64,000 nt of DNA from NCBI GenBank assembly GCA_045565995.1, contig JBJLEF010000002.1:62001-126000 (forward strand), given 5' to 3'. Under the pieces are notes generated by a model, which saw nothing but the letters and a program-made list of their open reading frames with translations, made no database searches and was not told where the DNA came from. A program made the position numbers and the translations under genes. Shown here piece after piece: positions 47,734 to 57,563 of this stretch (its first letter is position 1; each line of letters starts with the position of its first letter). This stretch comes from UBA721 sp002705165 (GTDB lineage: Bacteria; Planctomycetota; Planctomycetia; Pirellulales; Pirellulaceae).

Positions 47734-50700
47734 ATGAAACCACTTTTGTCTCTGACACAAACGTTACTGCTCGCAGTCTCTTGCCAGACTCTCTTGCACG
47801 CCGAGGACATCTCATTTACCCGTGACATCAGACCGATTCTTTCCAACAAGTGCTACAAATGCCATGGCCCTGACGAAGACGCTCGTGTGACCGAAATGCG
47901 ATTGGATACAAAGTTGGGGCTATTCAATGACAATGCTTCCGCAATCTCGCCCGGCAATTTAAAGAAAAGCCCTCTTGCGGAACGCATTTTATCGCAGGAC
48001 CCCGACTTCCGTATGCCCCCAGCATCGGCGAACAAAAATCTCACCGAAGCCGAAGTACAACTACTTACTCGCTGGATTAAACGCGGTGCCCAATATGAGC
48101 CCCACTGGGCATTTCAACCTCCCCAAAGTACACCTCCAAAAGAAGTTCGCAAATCGGACTGGGGGCACAACTCCATCGATAACTACATTGCCCGTCAACT
48201 CCACACTGCCGGCCTACAGCCCTCTGCACCTGCAGATCCTTATACGCTCACCCGCCGACTATATTTAGACCTCATTGGAATTCCTCCGACACCTGATGAA
48301 ATCGAACAGGCTATGACATCTGTTTTCAGTCAGGATGGAGCTATTAATCAGACGGAATATGGAAAGTTGGTCGACCGGTTATTAAAACGTCCGCAATACG
48401 GTGAGCGGTGGGCGCGACGCTGGATGGATCTCGCCCGTTACGCTGACACGAACGGCTATGAAAAAGACCGGGACCGGGATATGTGGCCCTATCGAGACTG
48501 GATTATTCAGGCGATCAACTCCGGCATGGCATTCGATCAGTTTACGATTGAGCAAATTGCGGGCGACATGCTTCCCAATGCGACACCAGCACAACGCGTG
48601 GCGACAGGCTTCCATCGAAATACCATGCTTAACGAAGAGGGCGGAATTGACCCGCTTGAATTCCGATTCTACGCCATGACAGATCGAGTCGCCACGACAG
48701 GCACTACCTGGCTGGGACTAACCACCGGTTGTGCTCAATGCCACACTCACAAATACGACCCTATCACTCACCGGCAGTATTATCAATTCATGGCATTCAT
48801 GAACAACACGGACGAACCTGAATTAGATATACCGGATGCCAAACTCGACAAACAACACACCGACAACCTCGAGCGTGCGAACATACTCAGCAAACAACTT
48901 CTCGAAAAGCATCCCTTGAAAGGGGCCCAGCTTGACGATAAATTCCTGACATGGCTCGACAAACAGCGTACGCGAACCCGTCATTGGACAACGCTCTCGC
49001 CAGCAAGCCTGAAGGCCAATCTGCCACATTTACAACTTGAGCAGGACGATATCATTCTGGCGTCCGGAGACTCGACCAAACACGATATCTACGAACTGGA
49101 ATTTGAGGTAAAGCATGATTCTGTGCGTGCCATTCGTCTGGAAGCTCTCCCTGATGCGCGTCTTCCAAATTACGGTCCGGGGATGACAAATTACGAGGGG
49201 ACCATCGGCGACTTTTTCCTCACCGAATTCGAATTATATCGAGGAGGGGAACGAGTCAAACTCGACAAAGCTGTGCACAGCTATGCCAAAAATCGTTACG
49301 GAAATCGTGACACCTCCGCGCAGTTGATGATTGACGGAGATATCCAAACAGGCTGGTCGGTTCACAATGGGCAAGGGCAACGCCACGTATCCGTCCTATC
49401 ACCCGTTGAACCGATTCGTGCTGGCCGGTGGAAACTGGTCATGCACTTTGGTCGACATTTTTCCAGTTCTTTGGGTAAATTCCGCCTGTCTGTCGCTACA
49501 GACAACAAGCCTCTCTCTGCGGTTGAACTCCCTTCTGCCAGCGAAAAGTTACTTGATATCCGAGACGAAGAACTGACACCGGAACAACGCGATGTCTTGT
49601 TTACTCAATTCCTCCTCCAGACACCTGAGCTCAAGGAACACGCCGATCGCATTGTCACTCTTCAAAAGAAACCTCGCTATCAACGCGCGCTAGTAATGCA
49701 GGAACGTCCTGAACAAAACCCGCGTCCTACCTATCGTCATCACCGGGGAGAATTTCTAAGTCCCCGGGAGGAGGTCACAGCGGAACCACTGAACTTTCTC
49801 CATGACTACCCAGGAGGAACGCCTCGAAATCGACTGGGATTTGCTAAATGGCTGGTCTCACCTGAGAACCCGCTCACTTCCCGTGTTGTTGCAAATCGTC
49901 AGTGGGATGCGTTTTTTGGCCAAGGTTTGGTAGTCACGCTAGATGATTTTGGATTCCAGGGGAGTCCACCTTCTCACCCCCTTCTGCTTGACCATTTGGC
50001 AACTCAACTCCTGGCCAACCGATGGTCCATCCGCTGGCTACACAAATACATTGTGAGCAGTGCTACCTATCAGCAATCAAGCCGCGTGAGGACGGATGCT
50101 CTCCGCATCGATCCGAACAACACTTTACTGAGCTATTTTCCCCGCATGAGACTCGATGCCGAAATATTCAGAGACTCGATTCTGCAAAGTTCTGGGATAC
50201 TCTCCGTTAAAATGTTCGGCCCCCCCGTTCGGCCCCTCCAGCCTGCAGGAATAGCAGCTGCAGCCTATGGATCACCAAAATGGACGCCCAGCACGGGGGA
50301 AGATAGGTATCGCCGCAGTCTCTATACTTACACCAAACGTACGGCCCCCTTTGCGATGTTCAATACGTTTGATGCACCCAGCGGAGAATCATGCACTGCC
50401 AAACGCAATCGTTCCAACACGGCATTGCAGGCGCTTACGGTATTAAATGATGTGATGTTCCTGGACGTTGCCAAGCAACTTGGAACGAAGCTTTCGAGAC
50501 TACAATCTACGCCGAAAGTAAAAACAGAGAGGGCTTTTATGAGGATTTTATGCCGGCCTCCAACCGAACTTGAATTAAGAACAGTTCAAAAGTACTACCA
50601 ATCGCTAGTAGACGAATACAAAGCTTCCCCCAAAGAAGCGACGGCGTTTGTCGGAATCGAAGGGCAGGACGCTGTGGATGCCGCTGCCTGGACGGGCGTT

Positions 50701-50745
50701 GTCCGTGTACTCTTCTCAACAGACGAAGCCATCAACAAGAATTAA
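47734..50745 (+). CDS. PSD1 protein with inserted discoidin-like module
   Basis: The product has 1003 residues and a signal peptide (MKPLLSLTQTLLLAVSCQTLLHAED). PSCyt1 has 'LSNKCYKCHGPDEDARVTEMRLD' and 'FRMPPASANKNLT'. DUF1549 follows with 'QYGERWARRWMDLARYADTNGYEKD' and 'GCAQCHTHKYDPITHRQYY'. Residues about 435-610 are an insert with 'EFEVKHDSVRAIRLEALPD', 'NFFLTEFELYRGGE'-like strands and 'AQLMIDGDIQTGWSVHNGQGQR', resembling F5/8-type (discoidin) sugar-binding domains. DUF1553 closes with 'SRVVANRQWDAFFGQGLVVTLDDFG' and 'RRSLYTYTKRTAPFAMFNTFDAPSGESCTAKRNRSNTALQALTVLND'. A DUF1501 gene begins seven bases after the stop. It is divergent from the alpha-galactosidase gene. Confidence 0.9.
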   Translation: MKPLLSLTQTLLLAVSCQTLLHAEDISFTRDIRPILSNKCYKCHGPDEDARVTEMRLDTKLGLFNDNASAISPGNLKKSPLAERILSQDPDFRMPPASANKNLTEAEVQLLTRWIKRGAQYEPHWAFQPPQSTPPKEVRKSDWGHNSIDNYIARQLHTAGLQPSAPADPYTLTRRLYLDLIGIPPTPDEIEQAMTSVFSQDGAINQTEYGKLVDRLLKRPQYGERWARRWMDLARYADTNGYEKDRDRDMWPYRDWIIQAINSGMAFDQFTIEQIAGDMLPNATPAQRVATGFHRNTMLNEEGGIDPLEFRFYAMTDRVATTGTTWLGLTTGCAQCHTHKYDPITHRQYYQFMAFMNNTDEPELDIPDAKLDKQHTDNLERANILSKQLLEKHPLKGAQLDDKFLTWLDKQRTRTRHWTTLSPASLKANLPHLQLEQDDIILASGDSTKHDIYELEFEVKHDSVRAIRLEALPDARLPNYGPGMTNYEGTIGDFFLTEFELYRGGERVKLDKAVHSYAKNRYGNRDTSAQLMIDGDIQTGWSVHNGQGQRHVSVLSPVEPIRAGRWKLVMHFGRHFSSSLGKFRLSVATDNKPLSAVELPSASEKLLDIRDEELTPEQRDVLFTQFLLQTPELKEHADRIVTLQKKPRYQRALVMQERPEQNPRPTYRHHRGEFLSPREEVTAEPLNFLHDYPGGTPRNRLGFAKWLVSPENPLTSRVVANRQWDAFFGQGLVVTLDDFGFQGSPPSHPLLLDHLATQLLANRWSIRWLHKYIVSSATYQQSSRVRTDALRIDPNNTLLSYFPRMRLDAEIFRDSILQSSGILSVKMFGPPVRPLQPAGIAAAAYGSPKWTPSTGEDRYRRSLYTYTKRTAPFAMFNTFDAPSGESCTAKRNRSNTALQALTVLNDVMFLDVAKQLGTKLSRLQSTPKVKTERAFMRILCRPPTELELRTVQKYYQSLVDEYKASPKEATAFVGIEGQDAVDAAAWTGVVRVLFSTDEAINKN

Positions 50746-50752
50746 AGAACCG

Positions 50753-52192
50753 ATGACCAATAACCCATTACTCCATCTGACGCGTCGCACATTCCTCCAG
50801 GACTGTGGAGTGGGCACGGGCAAAGTTGCACTGGCTTCCCTTCTAAGCACTTCCACCTACGCGAAAAAGAGCTGGGCAGAAGGGCAGGGCAAAACGCTTT
50901 CCGGTCAGGTCAAACCCCACCACCAACCGCAAGTCAAAGCCGTCATTCATTTATTTATGGCGGGGGCTCCTAGCCAACTAGAACTGTTTACAGAAAAACC
51001 TCTTCTAAAGGAACTGGAAGGCCAACCGCTACCGGATTCCATTCTCGGCGATCAACGATATGCCTTTATCCAAGCCAATGCAGGAGTCCTCGGCCCTCAG
51101 TTCAAATTCGGCAAATACGGTGAGGGTGGACAAGAAATTTCCGAAGCACTCCCCCATTTACAAACGATCGCAGACGACATCTGTATGTTCAGGGCAGTTC
51201 ACACAGATCAATTCAACCATGCTCCAGGGCAGATATTCTTCAACACCGGTTTTGGCCAACCTGGACGGCCAAGCATCGGGTCCTGGGCAATGTATGCTTT
51301 AGGAGCTGATACGCAGAACTTACCTGCCTACGTCGTCATGAACACCGGGGGCGGACTCAGCGGCGGAGCAGGGCTCTATTCCAGCGGCTTTTTACCCACC
51401 GTTAACACTGGTGTCATGTTCCGCAATCAGGGCGCCCCCATCCTGAACGTCGACACCCCCAAAGGGATCAGTAACCAGGGACAGAAGAACACCTTCAACG
51501 TCCTAAAATCATTGAACGAACAACAATACGAAAAGCTTAACGATCCTGAGATCCAAACGCGAATTTCATCTTTTGAAATGGCCGCGCGCCTTCAGGTTTC
51601 CGCTCCTGAGTTAATGGACCTTCGCCAGGAAACTCAGGAAACCCTGGATCTTTATGGCTGCAAGCCTGAACAGGCCTCGTTCGCGCGAGCCTGCCTTCTA
51701 GCTCGACGTATGGTGCAGCGGGGAGTGCGTTATATCAACATTTTCAATAGCGGATGGGATGCTCATTCCGACGTGAAAGGCAACAGTTCGAGCAACTGTA
51801 CTAAGACCGACCAAGCTTCTGCCGCGTTAGTCAAAGACCTAAAGCGACTGGGACTACTTGATCGCACATTAGTCGTTTGGGGTGGTGAGTTCGGACGCAC
51901 ACCGATGGTTGAGCAAAACCCCACTTTGGGACGCAGCAATGGTCGCGATCACCACCCTCAGGCATACACAATGTGGATGGCCGGAGGGAATATGAAGCCG
52001 GGTTTCTCAATGGGGCAAACTGACGATTTCGGATTCCACCCGACCGAAGACGCCGTCCATGTGCACGACATCCAGGCCACCATCCTCCATCAACTCGGGT
52101 TGAACCATGAGAAACTTACGTACCACCATGCCGGAAGGGATTTCCGTCTGACCGACGTGCATGGACAGGTTATCTCTAAAGCAATGGTCTAA
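50753..52192 (+). CDS. DUF1501 family protein, PSD1 partner
   Basis: The 479-residue product starts at ATG 50753 (MTNNPLLHLTRRTFLQDCGVGTGKVALASLL), which gives a twin-arginine signal and follows the PSD1 stop by seven bases; earlier in-frame codons lie inside PSD1. Motifs are 'HLFMAGAPSQLELFTEKPLLKELEG', 'ARACLLARRMVQRGVRYINIF', 'VWGGEFGRTPMVEQN', 'GRDHHPQAYTMWMAGGNMKPG' and 'LHQLGLNHEKLTYHHAGRDFRLTDVHG'. This is the third PSD1-linked GRDHHP-subtype copy. The last four bases overlap the stop codon of the convergent sulfatase. Confidence 0.92.
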   Translation: MTNNPLLHLTRRTFLQDCGVGTGKVALASLLSTSTYAKKSWAEGQGKTLSGQVKPHHQPQVKAVIHLFMAGAPSQLELFTEKPLLKELEGQPLPDSILGDQRYAFIQANAGVLGPQFKFGKYGEGGQEISEALPHLQTIADDICMFRAVHTDQFNHAPGQIFFNTGFGQPGRPSIGSWAMYALGADTQNLPAYVVMNTGGGLSGGAGLYSSGFLPTVNTGVMFRNQGAPILNVDTPKGISNQGQKNTFNVLKSLNEQQYEKLNDPEIQTRISSFEMAARLQVSAPELMDLRQETQETLDLYGCKPEQASFARACLLARRMVQRGVRYINIFNSGWDAHSDVKGNSSSNCTKTDQASAALVKDLKRLGLLDRTLVVWGGEFGRTPMVEQNPTLGRSNGRDHHPQAYTMWMAGGNMKPGFSMGQTDDFGFHPTEDAVHVHDIQATILHQLGLNHEKLTYHHAGRDFRLTDVHGQVISKAMV

Positions 52193-53973
52193 TCTTCCAG
52201 GTACTTCACCGGAATCGCATCCGTGTGATAGTACTGAATGTTCTTATCGAACTCCGATCCAACCCAAGTCGCAAAAGAAACATGCCCGTCTTTCGGGTTT
52301 GACGGGATATTGAACTCCACAACTAGCTGCCCCTTTCCCTGAATCTTCCCTTCCTGACGTTCTACTCGCTCACCGTTCTTTCCCTGCTTCAGAGTGATCG
52401 CAATCCCTTGCATACCTAAACTCTTCGGTAAATCATAATTAACGCGGTACTTGACCTTGGTTGCTGCTGTGATTGGCGTGGGGAGTGTGATTGTAAATAC
52501 TCTCTGTTTCTTCGGCTGAGGTGGCTTCTGCTTCTTACGTGAAGCCGCTTCCTCTTCTTGAGTGAGCACATAGGACTCCCTGGCCTCCGCATCATCAAAA
52601 TTCTCAAAGCACTCGAGCATGTGGTCGTCGGTCTGTTTCATCCACTGCAGCAGCCTTTCACGCTGCTGCTGGATAATTTTTTGGTGCTCCGGACTTTCGA
52701 TCAGGTTCTTTAAACAATCAGGGTCCTTTTCAACGTCATAGAACTCTTCTGGTACTCGATGCTTATACATTGCCAATCGCTGGGCAATGTAGACATCCGT
52801 TTCAGCCAGAGCTGCCATTCGTCGATAAGTTTTAGTGCCCGTCGTCGCCGTTGCGAACACCCGTGTACCGTTAGACCATGCATTCGCTAGATACAGATAT
52901 TTTTTAGTCTGGACAGCACGAATCGGATCCCGAGATCGACCTGAGTTTTCGTTGTACTCTTTCACAACATACTCTCGATTTTCCTGGCTTTTCCCTCGGA
53001 GAACCGAGGCGAAAGAACGACCATCGAGTTTTGGCGAGTCTGCCCCAACGATTTCCAGAATCGTAGGGGTGAGGTCCACTGCCGAAACCATGTGTTGTTT
53101 ATCAATCGTGTCCGGCTTCGTCGCGCCTGGCCAACGAATTGCCAGGGGGGTGTGTGTACTGTGGTGATATAACTGTGTCTTGGCGAAAGGCAGCGGCATC
53201 CCGTGATCGGAAAGAAACACCACTACCGTTTCGTCTTCTTTCCCCGATTTCTTCAACGATTTAAGAATCGCGCCAACGCAATCATCAGCTCGGCTAACAC
53301 TGCTGTAATACAATGCCAGTTCCTGTCGCACCACCGCATCGTCAAAAAGAAAACCTGGGACAGGGACCTCCTCCGGAGCCACGATCATCGATGGCTGGTT
53401 TTCATCTGCCTGACCGGAAAAGAATGGTTTATGAGGGTCTGAAACATTGACCATCAGACAAAATGGTTTTTCCGCATCCGCGGCTGCTTCAATACCGCGT
53501 GCCGTCGCCTCACCAAAGTGTAACGGTTTCTTTTTGTCATAGTTCGAACCATCCTCGGCAGTATCGAAAATCGCATCCCAGGGGTAAGGATGGTAGGGAG
53601 TCGAATGAGACGTTTTCCCCATAATGGCAGTAAAGTAACCAGCTTGCTTCATCAAATCGACAAGATGCTTATGCTTTGGTTGAGAAACCTGATAGAAGCC
53701 TTCCACCTGATTGTTATGCGGGTACAGCCCGGACCACATTACGTTTCGACCAGGCATGCAGTTACCGACCTGAACGTGAGCATATTGAAACCGCAGCCCT
53801 GACCGAACCAGTCCGTCCATATGAGGCGAAATGTTCTTGATTGGACAACCGTAGGTACCAATCGAATCCGCACTCATATCATCCACGGTGATAATCAACA
53901 CATTCGGCTTGGCCTGCAACGTTGTAGTAAACAGCAAACAGGCAAGACATGTTGCCAAGGCACGTTGGATCAT
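52189..53973 (-). CDS. sulfatase (formylglycine type) with C-terminal beta domain, exported
   Basis: The 594-residue product has a signal peptide (MIQRALATCLACLLFTTTLQA). The sulfatase core shows 'NVLIITVDDMSADSIGTYG' (metal-binding Asp pair) and the FGly motif C72-M-P-G-R76 with Cys as the residue to be oxidised. 'VVVFLSDHGMPLPFAKTQLYHHSTHTPLAIRWPG' supplies further active-site residues. After residue about 480 there is a Lys/Gln-rich linker and a beta-strand-rich domain ('VFTITLPTPITAATKVKYRVNYDLP', 'GQLVVEFNIPSNPKDGHVSFATWVG'). The protein should hydrolyse sulfate esters, most likely on polysaccharides. It is the last gene of the four-gene minus-strand sulfatase run. Activation needs a formylglycine-generating enzyme or anSME encoded elsewhere. 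Confidence 0.93.
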   Translation of the reverse strand: MIQRALATCLACLLFTTTLQAKPNVLIITVDDMSADSIGTYGCPIKNISPHMDGLVRSGLRFQYAHVQVGNCMPGRNVMWSGLYPHNNQVEGFYQVSQPKHKHLVDLMKQAGYFTAIMGKTSHSTPYHPYPWDAIFDTAEDGSNYDKKKPLHFGEATARGIEAAADAEKPFCLMVNVSDPHKPFFSGQADENQPSMIVAPEEVPVPGFLFDDAVVRQELALYYSSVSRADDCVGAILKSLKKSGKEDETVVVFLSDHGMPLPFAKTQLYHHSTHTPLAIRWPGATKPDTIDKQHMVSAVDLTPTILEIVGADSPKLDGRSFASVLRGKSQENREYVVKEYNENSGRSRDPIRAVQTKKYLYLANAWSNGTRVFATATTGTKTYRRMAALAETDVYIAQRLAMYKHRVPEEFYDVEKDPDCLKNLIESPEHQKIIQQQRERLLQWMKQTDDHMLECFENFDDAEARESYVLTQEEEAASRKKQKPPQPKKQRVFTITLPTPITAATKVKYRVNYDLPKSLGMQGIAITLKQGKNGERVERQEGKIQGKGQLVVEFNIPSNPKDGHVSFATWVGSEFDKNIQYYHTDAIPVKYLED

Positions 53974-54020
53974 CTAATTTCCCTCTCCAGCAAGGCATTA
54001 AAATTCATACTGTAACTTTA

Positions 54021-55880
54021 CTATTCCAGATCCTGAATAACTTTTTCAATTACCTGATTAACGTAGCCGTTATAACGACGATCAGGGGAGGCGCCATCTT
54101 TACGTGGCAAAGCTTTTATTTGCTCTAATGCATGGGCGGCCTTGCCATCCAATTTGTCCACCGCATTCAGTGCGGCAAGTGAAACAAAGACCGGACGATC
54201 TTTCGTCCATGCGGTCAGTGACAACAAATGGTCGGTTGCCATTCGTACATCGTCACCTTTGCCGTATTTGGCAAGTGCATAAGCACCGGCAACTTGAACA
54301 TAAGGCGACTTATCTGTAAGGCATTGCCGCAAAGCTTTGGCCTTTTCAGCATATGCCGCTTCACCGCGATTCAGTAATCCAATAGCTCCCCAATAGCGAA
54401 CAGCGCTATCTTTGTCCGCTAGATATTTGACCATCCGATCGAGACGACCTTCGTCGCGAAAGGTTGCATCGTGAGCAGCTTCAAAAATTCTATCGTATGG
54501 GTAGAGTTTTTTGTTGTGTCCCATTTCATAGGGAGACGACCCCGCACTTCGACTATGAATTTCCCCTTCCGGAAGAAAGCCAACATCGCGAATCTCTGCG
54601 CACCAATGATAAAGCGCTCCTTGCAACTCTTTGAGAATTGCCTGATGTCCCTCCGAGTCTGCGAGGTTATTCACCTGATCAGGATCGGCTTGCAGGTCGT
54701 ACAGTTCTTCGGCTGGCTTTAGATTCCAGTAAGCCGATTGCGCTTCATCGAGTTTACCCGCCAGATAATCCCGTTTCCAAGCAGCGGTCGATGGCGTCAC
54801 GAAGTTGTATGCGACGTACTGGCCGTAGATAAAATGCGGATTAAAATTCCTAATATACTGATACCGGCCATCGGTAACGGTGCGAATGAAGTCATACCGT
54901 TCATCCATACGATCACGAAAGCCGAACATATACTTTGGTTTTCCCTGCTGGTACTGGCCCGCAAACGCGTGTCCCTGCATGTGGTCCGGCGGCTCAATTC
55001 CGGCTAGACTCAAAACAGTCGGTGCCAGATCTACAAAATTGACTAATCGGTCACTCTTCCCGCCCATCTTGTATTCTCTAGGTGCCAGATGCTTCCACTT
55101 TTCAGGGAAGTAGACGACCATCGGAACAGACAAACCAGAGTTGTAGGGCCAGCGTTTTGAACGTGCCATCCCACTTCCATGATCACCATAGTAGAAAACG
55201 ATCGTATCATCGGTCAGTCCTGCGCGAGCCAACTCAGCAAGTCTCTGACCAGCCATGGCATCTGCCTGGCTTACAATATCGTAATACTGAGCCCAGTCCT
55301 GCCGAGACTCGGCATTATCCGGGTGGTAAGCTGGAACACGGATTTTTGCGGGATCCAAAGTCTGAGCATGAGGACGCTTTCGAATTTTACTTTCGTGACT
55401 CACCGTGACGTTAAAAATTGCAAAGAACGGCTGATCTTCTGCGCGATCTCGATAATGAGCTTTCTTCGAGGACGCATCCCAGCCTTGCTCCATTTTGTTT
55501 ACGTTGTAGTCCTGTTTCGAGTTATTGGAAGTGTAATATCCTGCCTTCTTCAGATACCACGGGTAGAACTGCATCTCATCCGGTAATGACACCATGCTCC
55601 GCATATGCTGTCCACCAATCGATGGTGGGTACATGCCGGTAATGATACAGGTTCGAGCCGGTGCACAAACAGGCGCACAAGACCATGCCAGATCAAACAG
55701 CATCCCCTTCCTGGCCAACCCATCAACATTAGGGGTGACCGCCAAGGCATCGCCATAGCACCCCATTTCAGGTCCGTGGTCTTCACTTGTTAACCACAGG
55801 ATATGAGGGTGATCCGCCGCGTTAGCATTTAAAACGCTACCCGTCACCCACAGACATGCCAACAGGATCTTCTTCGTCAT
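54021..55880 (-). CDS. sulfatase with C-terminal HEAT-like repeats, exported
   Basis: The product has 619 residues from ATG 55880 (MTKKILLACLWVTGSVLNANAAD, signal peptide); an upstream start would add 15 residues. Sulfatase motifs are 'HILWLTSEDHGPEMGCYG', the FGly site C72-A-P-A-R76 in 'SCAPVCAPARTCIITGMYPPS', and 'DDTIVFYYGDHGSGMARSKRWPYNSGLSVPMVVYFP'. The last 140 residues form HEAT-type helical repeats ('DKDSAVRYWGAIGLLNRGEAAY', 'CLTDKSPYVQVAGAYALAKYGKGDD'), which may bind a partner or long substrate. It lies 47 bases before the last sulfatase gene and 58 bases after the previous one, so the four are one operon. Substrate unknown, probably a sulfated glycan. Confidence 0.93.
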   Translation of the reverse strand: MTKKILLACLWVTGSVLNANAADHPHILWLTSEDHGPEMGCYGDALAVTPNVDGLARKGMLFDLAWSCAPVCAPARTCIITGMYPPSIGGQHMRSMVSLPDEMQFYPWYLKKAGYYTSNNSKQDYNVNKMEQGWDASSKKAHYRDRAEDQPFFAIFNVTVSHESKIRKRPHAQTLDPAKIRVPAYHPDNAESRQDWAQYYDIVSQADAMAGQRLAELARAGLTDDTIVFYYGDHGSGMARSKRWPYNSGLSVPMVVYFPEKWKHLAPREYKMGGKSDRLVNFVDLAPTVLSLAGIEPPDHMQGHAFAGQYQQGKPKYMFGFRDRMDERYDFIRTVTDGRYQYIRNFNPHFIYGQYVAYNFVTPSTAAWKRDYLAGKLDEAQSAYWNLKPAEELYDLQADPDQVNNLADSEGHQAILKELQGALYHWCAEIRDVGFLPEGEIHSRSAGSSPYEMGHNKKLYPYDRIFEAAHDATFRDEGRLDRMVKYLADKDSAVRYWGAIGLLNRGEAAYAEKAKALRQCLTDKSPYVQVAGAYALAKYGKGDDVRMATDHLLSLTAWTKDRPVFVSLAALNAVDKLDGKAAHALEQIKALPRKDGASPDRRYNGYVNQVIEKVIQDLE

Positions 55881-55938
55881 AGCGTTTCTCGTCAAAACTA
55901 CTTCAATCTCTTTCGTATCAATCATTGTTCAACCCCAA

Positions 55939-57537
55939 TTAGCGGTTGAATGCACCTGTAAACGGAGGTTTATCGAACGTCGATCCATCCCCCATAACAC
56001 GTGGGTCGCCGGTCGTTTCAAGCTCCTTCATCAACTGACTTTTCAGCTGAGACTTCACGTCCCTGTACTTAAGGTTCCCAGCCACATTGTGAACCTGATC
56101 GGGATCATCGACAAGGACATACAACTCTTCCATGGGCCGTTTGCTAAACGCCCAATCATAATATTGCTTCCATCTTTGCTGATGTCGATGTTCAATAAGC
56201 CAGGCCTTCGTTGGGCTAGCGTCCAAATCGCCAAAACATATAAAAGTGTTATTTTCAAGTTGTTCAGCAGGAGGCGCCATATCTTTTGTCACCGTCATGG
56301 GAGCTCCCATCGGCCAGCGATCTGGCTTGAAATTAATGATATACAGGTAATCTTTCGTACGAATCGCGCGTTGCGGATACGGGAGAAACCCATCACGGAC
56401 CTTAGCGACATGACGCTCACGTCCGGTTACAACCCAACTACGACTTTGATCAACCAAACCGCTTTTCGAAGATTCCAAGACCGACACTAAACTACGACCA
56501 GTCATCACTTCAGGAACCTCGACTTCACCAAACTCCAGGAATGTCGGAGCAAGATCCATCAGATTCACGAAGTCTTCGACGATTCTAGGCTTTACCTGCC
56601 CAGGTATTGAAACAACCAATGGAACCTGCGTTCCGAAATCGTACAAGTTACATTTACCACGGGGAAAACCGGGGGCTCCATGGTCGCCACTGATAACAAC
56701 GACAGTGTTCTTCAGTTCTCCTGATTCTTTAAGAACGGCGAGCACCTCTGAAAGACCAGCGTCAAAAGCAGCTGCCTCGCCCAGATAATCAGCAAAGTCC
56801 TGTCGTATTTCATGAACATCCGGCAGGAATTTCGGCAACTTACCTTCGAGGGAATCCGGATCAATTCCCCAGAGTGTTTTTCCACTTCCCTTAATCCACT
56901 TACGATGCACATTCGTGGGCCCCCACCAGTAGCAGAACGGTTGATCACCTTCGCGCGTGTCGAGAAAAGACTCTACATTTTTCCTGACCTCATCAAGCAA
57001 TACTGCCTTGGCTTCTTCCAGCGTCTTCTTCTGGTTCTTGTTCAGATTCGTTACCTGCTGAGAAAAGGTATTGAACTTATTCCCAGCCGATTCGAATTCA
57101 TTTCCCCTACCGCCGTAGGGCGCATCTTTGGGCGTCCCGGGACTCCAGACTTTATACGTTTGGCCCACATGATACCCTGCCTCTTGCAACAACAGCGGAT
57201 AGGTCGGGATCGACGAATCCCAAACAGCCCCTTGCAGGATCGCCCCACGCCCCGTTCGATAAAAGTATTGGCCTGAGAGAAGTGAGCTTCGGCATGGCGT
57301 ACAGGATGGCGCGGTTACAAATGCATGTTTGAACAAAGTACCCCGATCTGCGATGGAATCAATCGTAGGTGTCTTCACCAATGCATTTAACGAAGCTGCT
57401 CCATCAACTTTCGCGTAACAACCAGCATATTTACCCCAGTCATCTGCAAATGCGAACAAAATATTTGGGCGATTATCTGCTGCCTGTAATGACGTAGCAG
57501 ACAGGAGCAACCCAAGCGTGCAGAGTATCTTCTTCAT
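55939..57537 (-). CDS. sulfatase (formylglycine type), exported
   Basis: The product has 532 residues from ATG 57537 (MKKILCTLGLLLSATSLQAAD, signal peptide); an upstream in-frame start would overlap the preceding sulfatase gene. The core has 'NILFAFADDWGKYAGCY', the FGly motif C79-T-P-C-R83 in 'APSCTPCRSSLLSGQY', and 'NTVVVISGDHGAPGFPRGKCNLYDFGTQVPLVVSIPG'. 'CYWWGPTNVHRKW' is common to heparan N-sulfatase-like members of the S1 family. It should remove sulfate from glycan residues in the periplasm or outside. The gap of 26 bases to the upstream sulfatase supports co-transcription. Confidence 0.93.
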   Translation of the reverse strand: MKKILCTLGLLLSATSLQAADNRPNILFAFADDWGKYAGCYAKVDGAASLNALVKTPTIDSIADRGTLFKHAFVTAPSCTPCRSSLLSGQYFYRTGRGAILQGAVWDSSIPTYPLLLQEAGYHVGQTYKVWSPGTPKDAPYGGRGNEFESAGNKFNTFSQQVTNLNKNQKKTLEEAKAVLLDEVRKNVESFLDTREGDQPFCYWWGPTNVHRKWIKGSGKTLWGIDPDSLEGKLPKFLPDVHEIRQDFADYLGEAAAFDAGLSEVLAVLKESGELKNTVVVISGDHGAPGFPRGKCNLYDFGTQVPLVVSIPGQVKPRIVEDFVNLMDLAPTFLEFGEVEVPEVMTGRSLVSVLESSKSGLVDQSRSWVVTGRERHVAKVRDGFLPYPQRAIRTKDYLYIINFKPDRWPMGAPMTVTKDMAPPAEQLENNTFICFGDLDASPTKAWLIEHRHQQRWKQYYDWAFSKRPMEELYVLVDDPDQVHNVAGNLKYRDVKSQLKSQLMKELETTGDPRVMGDGSTFDKPPFTGAFNR

Positions 57538-57563
57538 TTCTAAAAACCCTTTGGCGGAAAGAA

